Translations under genes and position numbers: made by a program
In this document: in pieces, positions 8,092 to 17,069 of the stretch
How positions within the stretch are numbered: the stretch's first letter is position 1
How the letters are laid out: the number at the start of each line of letters is the position of its first letter
From: Paucibacter sp. KCTC 42545
GTDB taxonomy: Bacteria > Pseudomonadota > Gammaproteobacteria > Burkholderiales > Burkholderiaceae_C
NCBI RefSeq assembly: GCF_001477625.1
Contig: NZ_CP013692.1
Span: 4,588,001-4,652,000 of the forward strand
Reading direction: 5' to 3'
Length of the DNA stretch: 64,000 nucleotides
Notes under the pieces: generated by a model
What the model was told of the DNA's origin: nothing
The model's database searches: none
The model's input: the letters and a program-made list of their open reading frames with translations, nothing else

Positions 8092-10916
8092 GATGTGAGG
8101 ACCTCTTCAAGAAAGGGTGTTTGTGCTTCCAGCCGCCGCAAGCTGGGCAGGCAGGAGCCGCATTGGCTGCCGCAGCGCAAGCTGGTTTGAAGGCCTTGCA
8201 AGCGCTCTTGCGGCGTGCCGGCCAAGCTTTGCAGCTGCGCACAGATACGAGCTTCCGACACATCCAGGCAGTTGCAGACCTGCGGGCTGCGCGGCGTTTG
8301 TGCCTGGCCCGGCAGCACCGGCTTGGGGCTCAGCAGCTGAGCGCCCAGGGCGGCTACCGGCGCGGCCTCGCGCCACAGCGTCAGCAGCCAGGCGCTGGCT
8401 GCGCGCTCATCCTGTTCGGCCCCGCCGACCAGCAGCAAGGCACGCAGGCGCGCCTCCGCGCCCAAACGGTCCAAACCCAGCAGGCGGCTGCGCTGGCGAT
8501 GGCTGTCGGCATAACTCAGCACTTGAGCGCCGTGCAAACCCAGCAGCGCGCGCAGCTGGGCCAGCAGCGCGGAGGCCGGGGGCGTGGCCGCCGCAGCGTC
8601 AAAGCACCAGCCGGTTTGCTCGGGCGTGGCGCCGGCCACCGGCAGGCAACTGGCGTAGTCGAACTCGCTCATCAGCGCGCGCAAGCTGGCGCGCAGCGGC
8701 ACGGCCTCGGCGGGCGTGCACCAAATCGCCGCGCTGAGCCGCCAGGGCAGCGCCACCGACTTGACCTGGATGGCGGCGAATTTCAGTTCCGGTTGCTGCG
8801 AGTCGGGGCAGCATTGCTTGCCCAGCAAGGCATTGACGCCGGGCCAGACCGGGCCATCTTCATTGCCGCTGCCGGTTCCGTCGCGACTACGGCCGGACAC
8901 AAATTCTTCGCCCCAGTGCATGGCCAGATAGGCCTGGGCCGGGCGCATCAGCGGGTCGGCGCGTACCGGCAGGATGAGCTGGCCGTGGCGCGAGCTGATC
9001 AGGGCCAGCTCGCCATCTTTGAGCCCGCGCAGGGGCAGGTCTTGCGGATGCAGGCGCAGGGCCGGTGCGGGTTCGTGGCCGAACAGGCGCGGCAGCAGGC
9101 CGCTGCGGCTCATGCCATGCCATTGGTCGCGCAGGCGGCCGGTGGTGAGGGCCAGAGGGAAGCGGGCGTCGAGCTTGTCGACAGGCGGACGGTAAGGCTG
9201 GCTGATGAAGCGGGCTCGCCCGTTTCCGCTGGGGAATTGCCCGTCCAGATAGAGCCGGGCCTGGCCTTGGCTGGCGCCGGCCGGGTAGGGCCATTGCTGC
9301 GGGCCGTCGCGGTCCAGAATGGCCCAGCTGAGGCCGCCGATGTCGAGGTCGCGTCCGACGGTGGCGGCGCGGTGCTCCAGCCACAGGTCTTCGGCACAGG
9401 CATAAGGCAAGCGATCGGGCTGGCCCAGCAAGGGGGCGAGCTGGCGGGCCAGATCGCGCACGATTTGCCAGTCGGGCCGGGCCTCGCCTGGCGGCGCAAT
9501 CGCGGCGCGCACGCGGCTGATGCGGCGTTCGCTATTGGTGACCGTGCCCTCCTTTTCGCCCCAGGAGGCTGCCGGCAGCAGCACGTCGGCAAAGGCGGCG
9601 GTGGCGGTGTCGGCAAAGGCCTCTTGCAGGATCACCAGCTCGCAACGCGCCAGCGCACGCCGCACCAGGGCCTGGTCGGGCATGGACTGCGCGGGGTTGG
9701 TGCAAGCGATCCACAGCACCTTGATCTCGCCATTGGCGGCGGCCTCGAACAGCTCCACCGCCGTCTTGCCCGGCGTTTCGGGCAAGGCGTCCACGCCCCA
9801 CAGGCGGGCGATCTCGGCCCGGTGCGCGGCATTGCCTGGGTCGCGGTGGCCCGGCAGCAGGCTGGCCATGCCGCCGACCTCGCGCCCGCCCATGGCATTG
9901 GGTTGGCCGGTGAGCGAAAACGGCCCGGCGCCGGGCCGGCCGATCTGGCCGCAGGCCAGGTGCAGATTGATCAGCGCGGTGTTCTTGGCCGTGCCGCTGC
10001 TGCTTTGGTTGAGGCCCTGGCAATACAGCGACAAGGTGGCGGGCGACTGCGCGAACCAGCGCGCGGCGGTCAAGAGATCGGCCTCCTTGATGCCGCAAAT
10101 GCGTGCCGCTTCCTTGGGCGTGCTGCTGCGAACCAGGGCTTTGAGCTCATCAAAGCCCTGGGTGTGGCGGGCCATGAAGTCGGTGTCCAGCCAGCCCTCC
10201 CAGATACAGGCGTGCAGCAGGCCGTGCATCAGGGCCACATCGGTGCCGGGCAGGATCTGCAGATGCAGATCGGCCAGCTCGGCGCTTTCGGTGCGCCGTG
10301 GATCAACGACGATGAGCTTGAGCGCCGGCCGCTGCGCCTTGGCGTCTTCAAGCCGGCGGAACAAGATGGGGTGGGCCCAGGCGGGGTTGGCGCCGCTGAT
10401 GAAAACGCAGTCGGCCAGCTCGATGTCTTGGTAGCAGGCGGGCGGCGCGTCCGCACCCAAGGCTTGCTTGTAACCGGCCACCGCCGAGCTCATGCACAGG
10501 CGCGAGTTGCTGTCGATATTGTTGGTGCCCAGCAGGCCGCGCGCCAGCTTGTTGAAGGCCTGGTAGTCCTCGGTCAGCAGCTGGCCGGAGATGTAGAGGC
10601 CGATGGCGTCGGGGCCATGTTCGGCACGCACGGCGGCGATGCGCTGGGCCAGGCGCTGGTTGAGGGCGTCCCAGCTCAGCGCCTCGGGCGCGGCGCCTCG
10701 GCTCGGCCGCCAGGCTGGTTGCAAGAGGCGCTGGGTCTGGCGGATCAGCGGCGTGGCCGTGAGGTGCAGGGTGCTGCCCTTGCTGCACAGGCGGCCGAAG
10801 TTGGCGGGGTGGGCTGGGTCGCCTTTGACGCCGGTGATTTCACCCGCGCTGCTTTCGATGATCACCCCGCAGCCGACGCCGCAATAAGGGCAGGTGGAGC
10901 GAGTCTCGGTGCTCAT
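8088..10916 (-). CDS. nasA: Assimilatory nitrate reductase, catalytic subunit (molybdoenzyme)
   Basis: 942 residues. The N-terminus CPYCGVGCGVII with a later LCSKG gives the four cysteines of a [4Fe-4S] cluster; molybdopterin-binding segments follow (SRLCMSSAVAGYK, GANPAWAHPI, GQPNAMGGREVGG). The C-terminal 60 residues form a BFD-type [2Fe-2S] domain with CNCLDVSEARIC and CGSQCGSC. This is the NasA architecture that reduces nitrate to nitrite in the cytoplasm. It sits 28 bp after nirD and overlaps cobA. No separate NADH-oxidising NasB/NasC is seen in the window, so the electron donor is unresolved. Confidence 0.95.
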   Translation of the reverse strand: MSTETRSTCPYCGVGCGVIIESSAGEITGVKGDPAHPANFGRLCSKGSTLHLTATPLIRQTQRLLQPAWRPSRGAAPEALSWDALNQRLAQRIAAVRAEHGPDAIGLYISGQLLTEDYQAFNKLARGLLGTNNIDSNSRLCMSSAVAGYKQALGADAPPACYQDIELADCVFISGANPAWAHPILFRRLEDAKAQRPALKLIVVDPRRTESAELADLHLQILPGTDVALMHGLLHACIWEGWLDTDFMARHTQGFDELKALVRSSTPKEAARICGIKEADLLTAARWFAQSPATLSLYCQGLNQSSSGTAKNTALINLHLACGQIGRPGAGPFSLTGQPNAMGGREVGGMASLLPGHRDPGNAAHRAEIARLWGVDALPETPGKTAVELFEAAANGEIKVLWIACTNPAQSMPDQALVRRALARCELVILQEAFADTATAAFADVLLPAASWGEKEGTVTNSERRISRVRAAIAPPGEARPDWQIVRDLARQLAPLLGQPDRLPYACAEDLWLEHRAATVGRDLDIGGLSWAILDRDGPQQWPYPAGASQGQARLYLDGQFPSGNGRARFISQPYRPPVDKLDARFPLALTTGRLRDQWHGMSRSGLLPRLFGHEPAPALRLHPQDLPLRGLKDGELALISSRHGQLILPVRADPLMRPAQAYLAMHWGEEFVSGRSRDGTGSGNEDGPVWPGVNALLGKQCCPDSQQPELKFAAIQVKSVALPWRLSAAIWCTPAEAVPLRASLRALMSEFDYASCLPVAGATPEQTGWCFDAAAATPPASALLAQLRALLGLHGAQVLSYADSHRQRSRLLGLDRLGAEARLRALLLVGGAEQDERAASAWLLTLWREAAPVAALGAQLLSPKPVLPGQAQTPRSPQVCNCLDVSEARICAQLQSLAGTPQERLQGLQTSLRCGSQCGSCLPSLRRLEAQTPFLEEVLTS

Positions 10917-10944
10917 GGCGCGCTGCTCTTGCTCATGCCCATGC

Positions 10945-11325
10945 TCAGGCGGCCTTGGCGCAAGGGCCGGCCTTCAGTGGCGCGAACTGCAGGCCCACGG
11001 TGTCCAGCTCGGTTTGGTCGAGCTGCACCTGGCCGTCCAGCACGCGCACCTGGAAGCGCGCGGCGCAGCCCTCGTCCGGCGCGATGGCCTGGCCGCTGTC
11101 CAGTGCAATCGTCCAGCTGTGCAGCGGGCAGGCGACCGAATGGCCGAAGACCAGGCCCTGGCTCAAGGGCCCGCCCTTGTGGGGGCAGCGGTCCAGCAGG
11201 GCGAAGACTTGGTTGTCTTCGGTGCGGAAGATGGCCACTTGCGGGCCCTGCGCGCGGGCCACGCGGCGGGCGCCAAGCACGGGGATGTCGGCCAGGGCGC
11301 AGATGGTTTTCCAGCTTGGTGTCAT
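10945..11325 (-). CDS. nirD: Nitrite reductase (NADH) small subunit
   Basis: 126 residues with a Rieske-type fold: CPHKGGPL near residue 43 and CPLHSW near 62. This is a complete pair of Cys-x-His motifs, whereas some NirD proteins have lost the cluster ligands. The subunit partners NirB in NADH-dependent reduction of nitrite to ammonium. ATG at 11325 is chosen because the protein then begins at the usual MTPSWKTIC; the frame extends upstream inside nirB without family similarity. It lies 41 bp after nirB in the same operon. Confidence 0.92.
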   Translation of the reverse strand: MTPSWKTICALADIPVLGARRVARAQGPQVAIFRTEDNQVFALLDRCPHKGGPLSQGLVFGHSVACPLHSWTIALDSGQAIAPDEGCAARFQVRVLDGQVQLDQTELDTVGLQFAPLKAGPCAKAA

Positions 11326-11366
11326 GGCTGTGTCTCTATCTATCTCTGTCGGTGGGATGGCGGGGT

Positions 11367-13799
11367 TCAGAGCGGCTCGAACTGGCGCAAATCGACCTTG
11401 GCCTTGGCGAAGTCGAACCAGGGGTCGGGCTCGCCGGCCAGCGCGAATTGCAGCTCGGCCCAGAGCGTGCGGCGGCCGTCGTGGTCGTCCAGAATGCGGC
11501 GCTTCACATAGTCCATGCCGACGCGGGCCAGGTAATGCACCGTGCGCTCCAGATACCAGCCTTCGGTCCGATAGAGCTGCATGAAGGCGCCGGTGACTTC
11601 CATCACTTCTTCGGGCGTTTTGACCTTGACGAAGAACTGCGCCACCTCGGTCTTGATGCCGCCGTTGCCGCCGATATAAAGCTCCCAGCCGCTGTCCACG
11701 CCGATGATGCCGACGTCCTTGATGCCGGCTTCGGCGCAGTTGCGCGGGCAGCCCGAGACGGCGAACTTGACCTTGTGCGGCGCATACATGCCCACAAAAG
11801 CGCGCTCCAGGTCCTTGCCCATCTGGGTGCTGTCTTGCGTGCCCATGCGGCACCACTCGCTGCCCACACAGGTCTTCACCGTGCGCAAGGCCTTGGCATA
11901 GGCGTGGCCCGAGGGCATGCCGATATCGGCCCAGACTTGCGGCAGGTCTTCCTTCTTCACGCCCAGCAGGTCGATGCGCTGGCCGCCGGTGACCTTGACC
12001 GTGGGGATCTTGTACTTGTCCACCGCATTGGCGATGCGGCGCAGCTCGTCGGCCGTGGTCTCGCCGCCCCACATGCGCGGGATCACCGAGTAGCTGCCGT
12101 CCTTCTGGATATTGGCGTGGCTGCGCTCGTTGATGGGGCGCGACTGCGGGTCGTCCTCGGCCTCTTTGGGCCAGGTGGAGGTGAGGTAGTAGTTCAGCGC
12201 GGGGCGGCAGGTGGCGCAGCCATTGGGGCTGCGCCAGGCCAGGGCGTTGTAGAGCTGGGGCAGGCTGATCAGATGCTGCTGGCGGATGGCATCGCGCACG
12301 TCCTGGTGGCACAGCTCGGTGCAGGCGCAAACTGCTTTCTTCTTCGGCGTGGCCGAATAGTCGCCGCCGGCACTGAACATCAGCAGCTGCTCCACCAGGC
12401 CGGTGCAGGAGCCGCAGCTGGCGCTGGCCTTGGTGTGCTTGCGCACCTCGTCCAGGGTGAACAAGCCCTTGTCTTTGATGGCTTTGCAGATGGTGCCCTT
12501 GTTGACGCCGTTGCAGCCGCAGACCTCGTCGCTATCCAGCATGGCGGCGGCCTTGCTGTGGCCTTGGTGGCCGACGTCGCCGATATTGCTTTCGCCGAAC
12601 ATCAGCTTGTCGCGGATGTCGGCCACCTTGCGGCCTTCGCGCAAGAGCTTGAAGTACCAGCTGCCGTCCACCGTGTCGCCGTAGAGGCAGGCGCCAATCA
12701 GGCGGTCGTCCTTGATCACCAGCTTTTTGTAGACGCCGGCGAAGGGGTCGCTCATCACAATTTCTTCGCTGCCTTCACCGCCCATGAAGTCCCCGGCCGA
12801 GAACAGGTCGATGCCGGTGACCTTGAGCTTGGTCGAGGTCTGCGAGCCCTGGTAGCGGCCGATGCCGAACTGCGCCAGATGGGTGGCGCAAACCTTGGCC
12901 TGCTCGAACAGCGGCGCCACCAGGCCGTAGGCAATGCCGCGGTGGGCCGCGCATTCGCCCACCGAGTAGATGCGCGGGTCGGTGGCGGTTTGCAAGGTGT
13001 CGCTGACGACGATGCCGCGCTGGCACAGCAGGCCGGCACTTTCCGCTAATGCCGTATTCGGGCGGATGCCGGCGGCCATCACCACCAGGTCGGCGGGGAT
13101 TTCGCTGCCGTCCTTGAATTGCACAGCCATCACCCTTCCGTCCTTGCCGCCGATCAAGGCTTGGGTCTGCGCGCCCAGCATGAAGCGCAGGCCGCGCGCT
13201 TGCAGGCTTTGGCGCAGCAAGTCGCCGGCCACATCGTCGAGCTGGCGCTCCATCAGCCAGTCGCCCAGGTGCACCACCGTCACCTGCATGCCGCGCAGCA
13301 TCAGGCCGTTGGCGGCCTCCAGGCCCAGCAGGCCGCCGCCGATGACGACGGCGTGTTGATAGCGGGTGGCGGCGTCGATCATCGCGTTGGTGTCGGCGAT
13401 GTCGCGGTAGGCGATCACGCCGTCCAGGTCTTTGCCGGGCACGGGCAGGATGAAGGGGCTGGAGCCGGTGGCGATCAGCAGGCGGTCGTAGTCGGCCTCA
13501 GTGCCGTCGGCGGCCACCACCTTGCGGCGTTGCCGGTCGATTTGCGTCACCGTCTTGCCCAGGTGCAGGGTGATGCCGTGCAGGGCATACCAGTCCAGCG
13601 GGTTGAGTACGATCTCGTCCAGCGTCTGCTCGCCCGCCAGCACCGGGCTCAGCAGGATGCGGTTGTAGTTGGGGTGGGGCTCGGCGCCGAAGACGGTGAT
13701 GTCGTAGAGATCGGGCGCGATTTTGAGCAGCTCTTCCAGCGTGCGCACGCCGGCCATGCCATTGCCGATCAGCACCAGCTTGAGTTTCTTGGTCTTCAT
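11367..13799 (-). CDS. nirB: Nitrite reductase (NADH) large subunit
   Basis: 810 residues. N-terminal FAD/NADH-binding oxidoreductase with VLIGNGMAGVRTLE at residue 7 and VVIGGGLLGLEAANGL near 150; a BFD-like [2Fe-2S] region with CGCNGVNKGTIC near 420 and CGSC near 457; then the siroheme/[4Fe-4S] domain with CVGSEWCRMG near 635 and SGCPRNCAEAG near 680. It reduces nitrite to ammonium with NADH in the cytoplasm. Its start overlaps the nrtD stop by 4 bp. Slightly shorter than many NirB proteins (about 830-850) but all cofactor motifs are present. Confidence 0.95.
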   Translation of the reverse strand: MKTKKLKLVLIGNGMAGVRTLEELLKIAPDLYDITVFGAEPHPNYNRILLSPVLAGEQTLDEIVLNPLDWYALHGITLHLGKTVTQIDRQRRKVVAADGTEADYDRLLIATGSSPFILPVPGKDLDGVIAYRDIADTNAMIDAATRYQHAVVIGGGLLGLEAANGLMLRGMQVTVVHLGDWLMERQLDDVAGDLLRQSLQARGLRFMLGAQTQALIGGKDGRVMAVQFKDGSEIPADLVVMAAGIRPNTALAESAGLLCQRGIVVSDTLQTATDPRIYSVGECAAHRGIAYGLVAPLFEQAKVCATHLAQFGIGRYQGSQTSTKLKVTGIDLFSAGDFMGGEGSEEIVMSDPFAGVYKKLVIKDDRLIGACLYGDTVDGSWYFKLLREGRKVADIRDKLMFGESNIGDVGHQGHSKAAAMLDSDEVCGCNGVNKGTICKAIKDKGLFTLDEVRKHTKASASCGSCTGLVEQLLMFSAGGDYSATPKKKAVCACTELCHQDVRDAIRQQHLISLPQLYNALAWRSPNGCATCRPALNYYLTSTWPKEAEDDPQSRPINERSHANIQKDGSYSVIPRMWGGETTADELRRIANAVDKYKIPTVKVTGGQRIDLLGVKKEDLPQVWADIGMPSGHAYAKALRTVKTCVGSEWCRMGTQDSTQMGKDLERAFVGMYAPHKVKFAVSGCPRNCAEAGIKDVGIIGVDSGWELYIGGNGGIKTEVAQFFVKVKTPEEVMEVTGAFMQLYRTEGWYLERTVHYLARVGMDYVKRRILDDHDGRRTLWAELQFALAGEPDPWFDFAKAKVDLRQFEPL

Positions 13800-14596
13800 G
13801 CGGCCACCTCGCTGCGGGCATGTCGGGTGTAGAGGAAGTCGATCACCGCCTTGCGGCAGCTGAGGTAATGGCTGTCCTCGGCCAGCGCGACGCGCTCGCG
13901 TGGCCGGGCCAGGTCCACGCGCAGGATCTCGCCGATGGTGGCGGCAGGGCCGTTGGTCATCATCACGATGCGGTCGCTCAGCAGCACGGCCTCGTCCACA
14001 TCGTGGGTCACCATCACCACGGTGCTCTGGGTGCGGGCCACGATCTTCAGCAACTCGTCTTGCAAATGGGCGCGGGTCAGGGCGTCCAGCGCGCCAAAGG
14101 GCTCGTCCATCAGCAAGACCTTGGGCTCCATGGCCAGGGCGCGGGCGATGCCCACGCGCTGCTTCATGCCGCCGGAGATTTCATGCGGGCGCTTGGCGCT
14201 GGCGTGGGCCATGCCCACCAGCTCCAGCGCGGCCTGGGTGCGCTCTTGCAGCCGGGGCTTGGGCTCGCTGGCGCCGAACACCGACTCCACGCCCAGGTAG
14301 ACGTTGTCAAAGCAACTCAGCCAGGGCAGCAGGGAATGGTTTTGGAACACCACGGCGCGTTCCGGCCCGGGCGCATTGATCTCGCGCCGGTCGCACAGCA
14401 GCACGCCCTGGCTGGCCTGCAGCAGGCCGGCGATCAGGTTGAGCAAGGTGGACTTGCCGCAGCCGGAATGGCCGATCAGGGTAATGAACTCGCCCTTTTC
14501 GATTTGCAGATGGATGTCGCGCAGGGCGTGGAACTGGCCTTTGCGGGTGCTGAATACCATTTCAGCGCCCTGGACTTCGATGAATGCTTGGCTCAT
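13796..14596 (-). CDS. nrtD: Nitrate ABC transporter ATP-binding protein
   Basis: 266 residues, one ABC ATPase domain: Walker A GHSGCGKST near residue 43, signature SGGMKQR near 145, Walker B VLLMDEPFGALD near 165 and the H-loop VTHDVDEA near 198. The closest pattern is the NrtD/SsuB/TauB group. Position between nrtB and nirB in one operon supports nitrate import. No NrtC (ATPase fused to a substrate-binding domain) is present, so this subunit presumably forms a homodimer. Confidence 0.92.
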   Translation of the reverse strand: MSQAFIEVQGAEMVFSTRKGQFHALRDIHLQIEKGEFITLIGHSGCGKSTLLNLIAGLLQASQGVLLCDRREINAPGPERAVVFQNHSLLPWLSCFDNVYLGVESVFGASEPKPRLQERTQAALELVGMAHASAKRPHEISGGMKQRVGIARALAMEPKVLLMDEPFGALDALTRAHLQDELLKIVARTQSTVVMVTHDVDEAVLLSDRIVMMTNGPAATIGEILRVDLARPRERVALAEDSHYLSCRKAVIDFLYTRHARSEVAA

Positions 14597-14619
14597 GGGG
14601 AAACTCCTTCAGCTTAGGT

Positions 14620-15531
14620 TCAGTCCTCAAACGAGAAGCGCCGGGCCACGCTCATCAGCAGCCATTCGAGCAAGAGCCCGACGATGCCGATGACGAAGAT
14701 GGCGATGATGATGTGGGCCACATTGAGGTTGTTCCACTCATCCCAGACCCAAAAGCCAATGCCCACACCGCCGGTCAGCATTTCCGCCGCCACGATCACC
14801 AGCCAGGCGGTGCCGACCGAGAGCCGCACGCCGGTGAGGATGTAGGGCAGCACGGCGGGCAGCAGGATGCGGGTGATGACCTTCCACTCCGACAGCTTGA
14901 GCACCCGCGCCACGTTCAGATAGTCCTGCGGCACCCGCTGCACGCCGACGGCGGTGTTCACCACCATGGGCCAGATCGAGCAGATGAAGATGGTCCAGAT
15001 CGCCGCTGGGTTGGCGCTCTTGAACACCAGCAGGCCAATCGGCAGCCAAGCCAGCGGCGAGACCGGCTTGAGCAAGCTGATCAGCGGCGACACCATGCGG
15101 CCGATGAACTCGAAGCGCCCGATCACAAAACCCAGCGGTATGCCCACCGCAGCGGCCAAGCCAAAGCCCAGGGCCACGCGTTGCAGCGAGGCCAGGATGT
15201 TCCAGCCAATGCCTTGGTCATTGGGGCCGCGGCGGTAGAAGGGGTCGGCAAACAGCTGCACGGCCGAGTCCCAAGTGGCCGCCGGCGTGGGGATGCCGCT
15301 GCTGGTCTTGAGGGTGAACAAGGCCCACAGCCCGGTCATCAAGGCCAGGCCCAGCACGGGCGGCAGCAGCTTCATCCACAGGCCATGCCAGTCGAAGCCT
15401 GGCCGGCTGTGGGCGGGCTGGGGCTTGGCCCCGGGCTTGCGGGCCGGGCCGGCCGCCAGTGGCGCTGGCACGGCCGGGGCAAGAACTTCATCATCATCGC
15501 CACGCGGCGAATGGAACACGGCGCTCACCAT
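14620..15531 (-). CDS. nrtB: Nitrate ABC transporter permease
   Basis: 303 residues with a long proline/alanine-rich cytoplasmic N-terminus (about 60 residues), then five to six membrane helices of the BPD_transp_1 fold. The EAA loop is visible around NVARVLKLSEWKVITRILLPAVLPYI (given here only as its landmark positions 200-225). It is the membrane subunit of the NrtABD nitrate importer, 8 bp after nrtA and 23 bp before nrtD. Confidence 0.92.
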   Translation of the reverse strand: MVSAVFHSPRGDDDEVLAPAVPAPLAAGPARKPGAKPQPAHSRPGFDWHGLWMKLLPPVLGLALMTGLWALFTLKTSSGIPTPAATWDSAVQLFADPFYRRGPNDQGIGWNILASLQRVALGFGLAAAVGIPLGFVIGRFEFIGRMVSPLISLLKPVSPLAWLPIGLLVFKSANPAAIWTIFICSIWPMVVNTAVGVQRVPQDYLNVARVLKLSEWKVITRILLPAVLPYILTGVRLSVGTAWLVIVAAEMLTGGVGIGFWVWDEWNNLNVAHIIIAIFVIGIVGLLLEWLLMSVARRFSFED

Positions 15532-15539
15532 GATGGGCC

Positions 15540-16802
15540 TCAGGCTTTCAGCTTGAAACTATCGGCGTACTTGGCCGGCGACTTGCCGTCCCACACCACC
15601 CCGTCCAGCAGCTTGGCGCTGCGCAGCGCCTCCTTGGGCACGGCGATCTTGAGCTGGCTGGCGGCCTGCTTGTAGAGCTCGATCTGGTTGATCTGCGTGG
15701 CCACGGTCAGATAGTCCGGGTGCTCCTTGAGCAAGCCCCAGCGCTTGTGCTGGGTGAGGAACCACATGCCGTCGCTCAGGTAGGGGAAGTTGACCGCGCC
15801 CTCGTTGAAGAACTTCATCGCGTTCGGGTCGTCCCAGGTCTTGCCCAGGCCGTTCTGGTAGCGGCCCAGGATGCGCTGGTTGATCGCATCGGCGCTGGTG
15901 TTGACGTAGGCCTTGTCGGCAATGGTGTCGGCCATCTTCAGCTTGTTCTGCAGATTGGCGTCGATCCAGCGGCTGGCCTCCAGCACCGCCATGATGACGG
16001 CGCGCGCGGTGTTGGGGTTCTTCTTGGCGAAGTCGCCGCTGCAGGCCAGCACCTTCTCGGGGTGGTCGGGCCAGATGTCTTGGGTGGTGGCCGCGGTGAT
16101 GCCGATGCCGTCCATGATGGCGCGGTGGTTCCAGGGCTCGCCCACACAAAAGCCGTCCATATTGCCGACCCGCATATTCGCCACCATCTGCGGCGGCGGC
16201 ACGGTGATGACCTTGCTGTCCTTCAGCGGGTGAACGCCATGCGCGGCCAGCCAGTAATACAACCACATGGCGTGCGTGCCGGTGGGGAAGGTCTGGGCGA
16301 AGGTGTACTCGCGCTTGTCCTGGCGCATCAGCTTGGCCAGCGAGGCACCGTCCACCGCGCCTTGGTCGGCCAGCTTCTTGGCCAGGGTGATGGCCTGGCC
16401 ATTGTTGTTGAGCGTCATCAGCACGGCCATGTCCTTTTTGGGCCCGGCTACGCCCAGATGGACGCCGTAGACCAAGCCGTAGAGGGCATGCGCCATGTCC
16501 AGCTCGCCGTTGACCAGCTTGTCGCGCACACCGGCCCAGGAGGCCTCCTTGCTGGCGACGATCTTGATGCCGTACTTCTTATCAAAGCCCAGCACCGAGG
16601 CCATCACCACCGAGGCGCAGTCGGTCAGCGGGATGAAGCCGATGCGCACTTCTTCTTTCTCGGGCTTGTCCGAGCCGGCGGCCCAGGCGCCTGTTGATAC
16701 CGCGGACGCGGCGGGCAGGGCGGCCGCAGCGGCGGCGCCCAGCAGCAGTTTTCGACGTGGTTCGCTCATCAAACCCTCCATGGCGTGCTTGACCTTGTGC
16801 AT
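15540..16802 (-). CDS. nrtA: Nitrate ABC transporter substrate-binding protein (Tat-exported)
   Basis: About 420 residues. A twin-arginine signal (PRRKLLLGAAAAAALP) is followed by an NMT1/NrtA-type binding domain: VRIGFIPLTDCASVV, ASWAGVRDKL, GTHAMWLYYWLA and NMDGFCVGEPWN, the last being part of the nitrate-binding pocket in NrtA/CmpA proteins. ATG at 16802 is chosen because GGAGG lies 10 nt upstream. It is the first gene after the ANTAR leader and the head of the nrt-nir-nas operon. The signal peptide argues that this is the transport protein and not the cytoplasmic sensor NasS. Confidence 0.93.
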   Translation of the reverse strand: MHKVKHAMEGLMSEPRRKLLLGAAAAAALPAASAVSTGAWAAGSDKPEKEEVRIGFIPLTDCASVVMASVLGFDKKYGIKIVASKEASWAGVRDKLVNGELDMAHALYGLVYGVHLGVAGPKKDMAVLMTLNNNGQAITLAKKLADQGAVDGASLAKLMRQDKREYTFAQTFPTGTHAMWLYYWLAAHGVHPLKDSKVITVPPPQMVANMRVGNMDGFCVGEPWNHRAIMDGIGITAATTQDIWPDHPEKVLACSGDFAKKNPNTARAVIMAVLEASRWIDANLQNKLKMADTIADKAYVNTSADAINQRILGRYQNGLGKTWDDPNAMKFFNEGAVNFPYLSDGMWFLTQHKRWGLLKEHPDYLTVATQINQIELYKQAASQLKIAVPKEALRSAKLLDGVVWDGKSPAKYADSFKLKA

Positions 16803-16827
16803 GAATGAAAACCTCCAAGACAAAACG

Positions 16828-16894
16828 AAAAAAGGCGTCGCGACCTTCAAGCCCGGCGCCAAGAAATGGCGGGGTTGAACGGTCGGACGCCTTT
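16828..16894 (-). terminator. Leader attenuator (intrinsic terminator) before nrtA
   Basis: On the minus strand AAAGGCGTCCGACC is matched by GGTCG-C-GACGCCTTT, a 9-bp plus 5-bp stem with one bulged C, followed by a run of six T. It lies 25 nt before the nrtA start. The 5' arm is shared with the second ANTAR hairpin, so the two structures exclude each other, as required for antitermination control. Confidence 0.85.
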
Positions 16895-16954
16895 GCCCGA
16901 AAGAAGAATGCGGTACGGAAAATTCAGTCTTGCCGGCCCACGTCGTTGCGGGCC
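16883..16954 (-). promoter_or_regulatory. ANTAR two-hairpin antiterminator target in nrtA leader RNA
   Basis: Two stem-loops with hexaloops occur on the minus strand. P1 (16954 to 16935) is GGCCCGC-AACGAC-GTGGGCC, 7 bp including one G-U pair. P2 (16900 to 16883) is TCGGGC-AAAGGC-GTCCGA, 6 bp including one G-U pair. Both loops have A at position 1 and G at position 4, the residues recognised by ANTAR proteins. P2 contains the 5' arm of the terminator. The nasT gene upstream encodes the matching ANTAR protein. Confidence 0.88.
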
Positions 16955-16967
16955 GCAGGCTTCATTC

Positions 16968-16983
16968 AGCAGGAAGCGTGCCA
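16968..16983 (-). promoter_or_regulatory. Sigma-54 promoter of the nitrate operon
   Basis: The minus strand reads TGGCACGCTTCCTGCT, matching TGGCACG-N4-TTGCW at all -24 positions and 4 of 5 at -12, with the obligatory GG-N10-GC spacing and the preferred C before it. The predicted start, near 16957, lies three bases before hairpin P1, so the leader RNA would begin almost exactly with the antiterminator. This implies NtrC-type nitrogen control. Confidence 0.82.
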
Positions 16984-17011
16984 GCGTTTTTCCCGGGCGG
17001 GCGGCCCCTGA

Positions 17012-17028
17012 TGCACGCATTGCGGGCA
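17012..17028 (-). promoter_or_regulatory. Possible NtrC-binding site
   Basis: The minus strand reads TGCCCGCAATGCGTGCA, compared with the NtrC pattern TGCAC-N7-GTGCA: nine of ten core bases match. It is centred about 63 bp upstream of the predicted sigma-54 transcript start, closer than many enhancer sites. It lies just after the nasT stop. Tentative. Confidence 0.4.
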
Positions 17029-17069
17029 CTTCTGAGTGGCCGGGCGTGCCAGCTTGGTGCGCTGCAGCA

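Noticed and set aside
8121-13049. Very long plus-strand open frame opposite nasA-nirB
   Set aside because: It is the GC-driven antisense shadow of nasA, nirD and nirB; the residues are Gln/Ala/Arg-rich without domains.
17044-17060. TGGCACGCCCGGCC as a second sigma-54 promoter
   Set aside because: The -24 half is perfect but the -12 GC is not at the required spacing.
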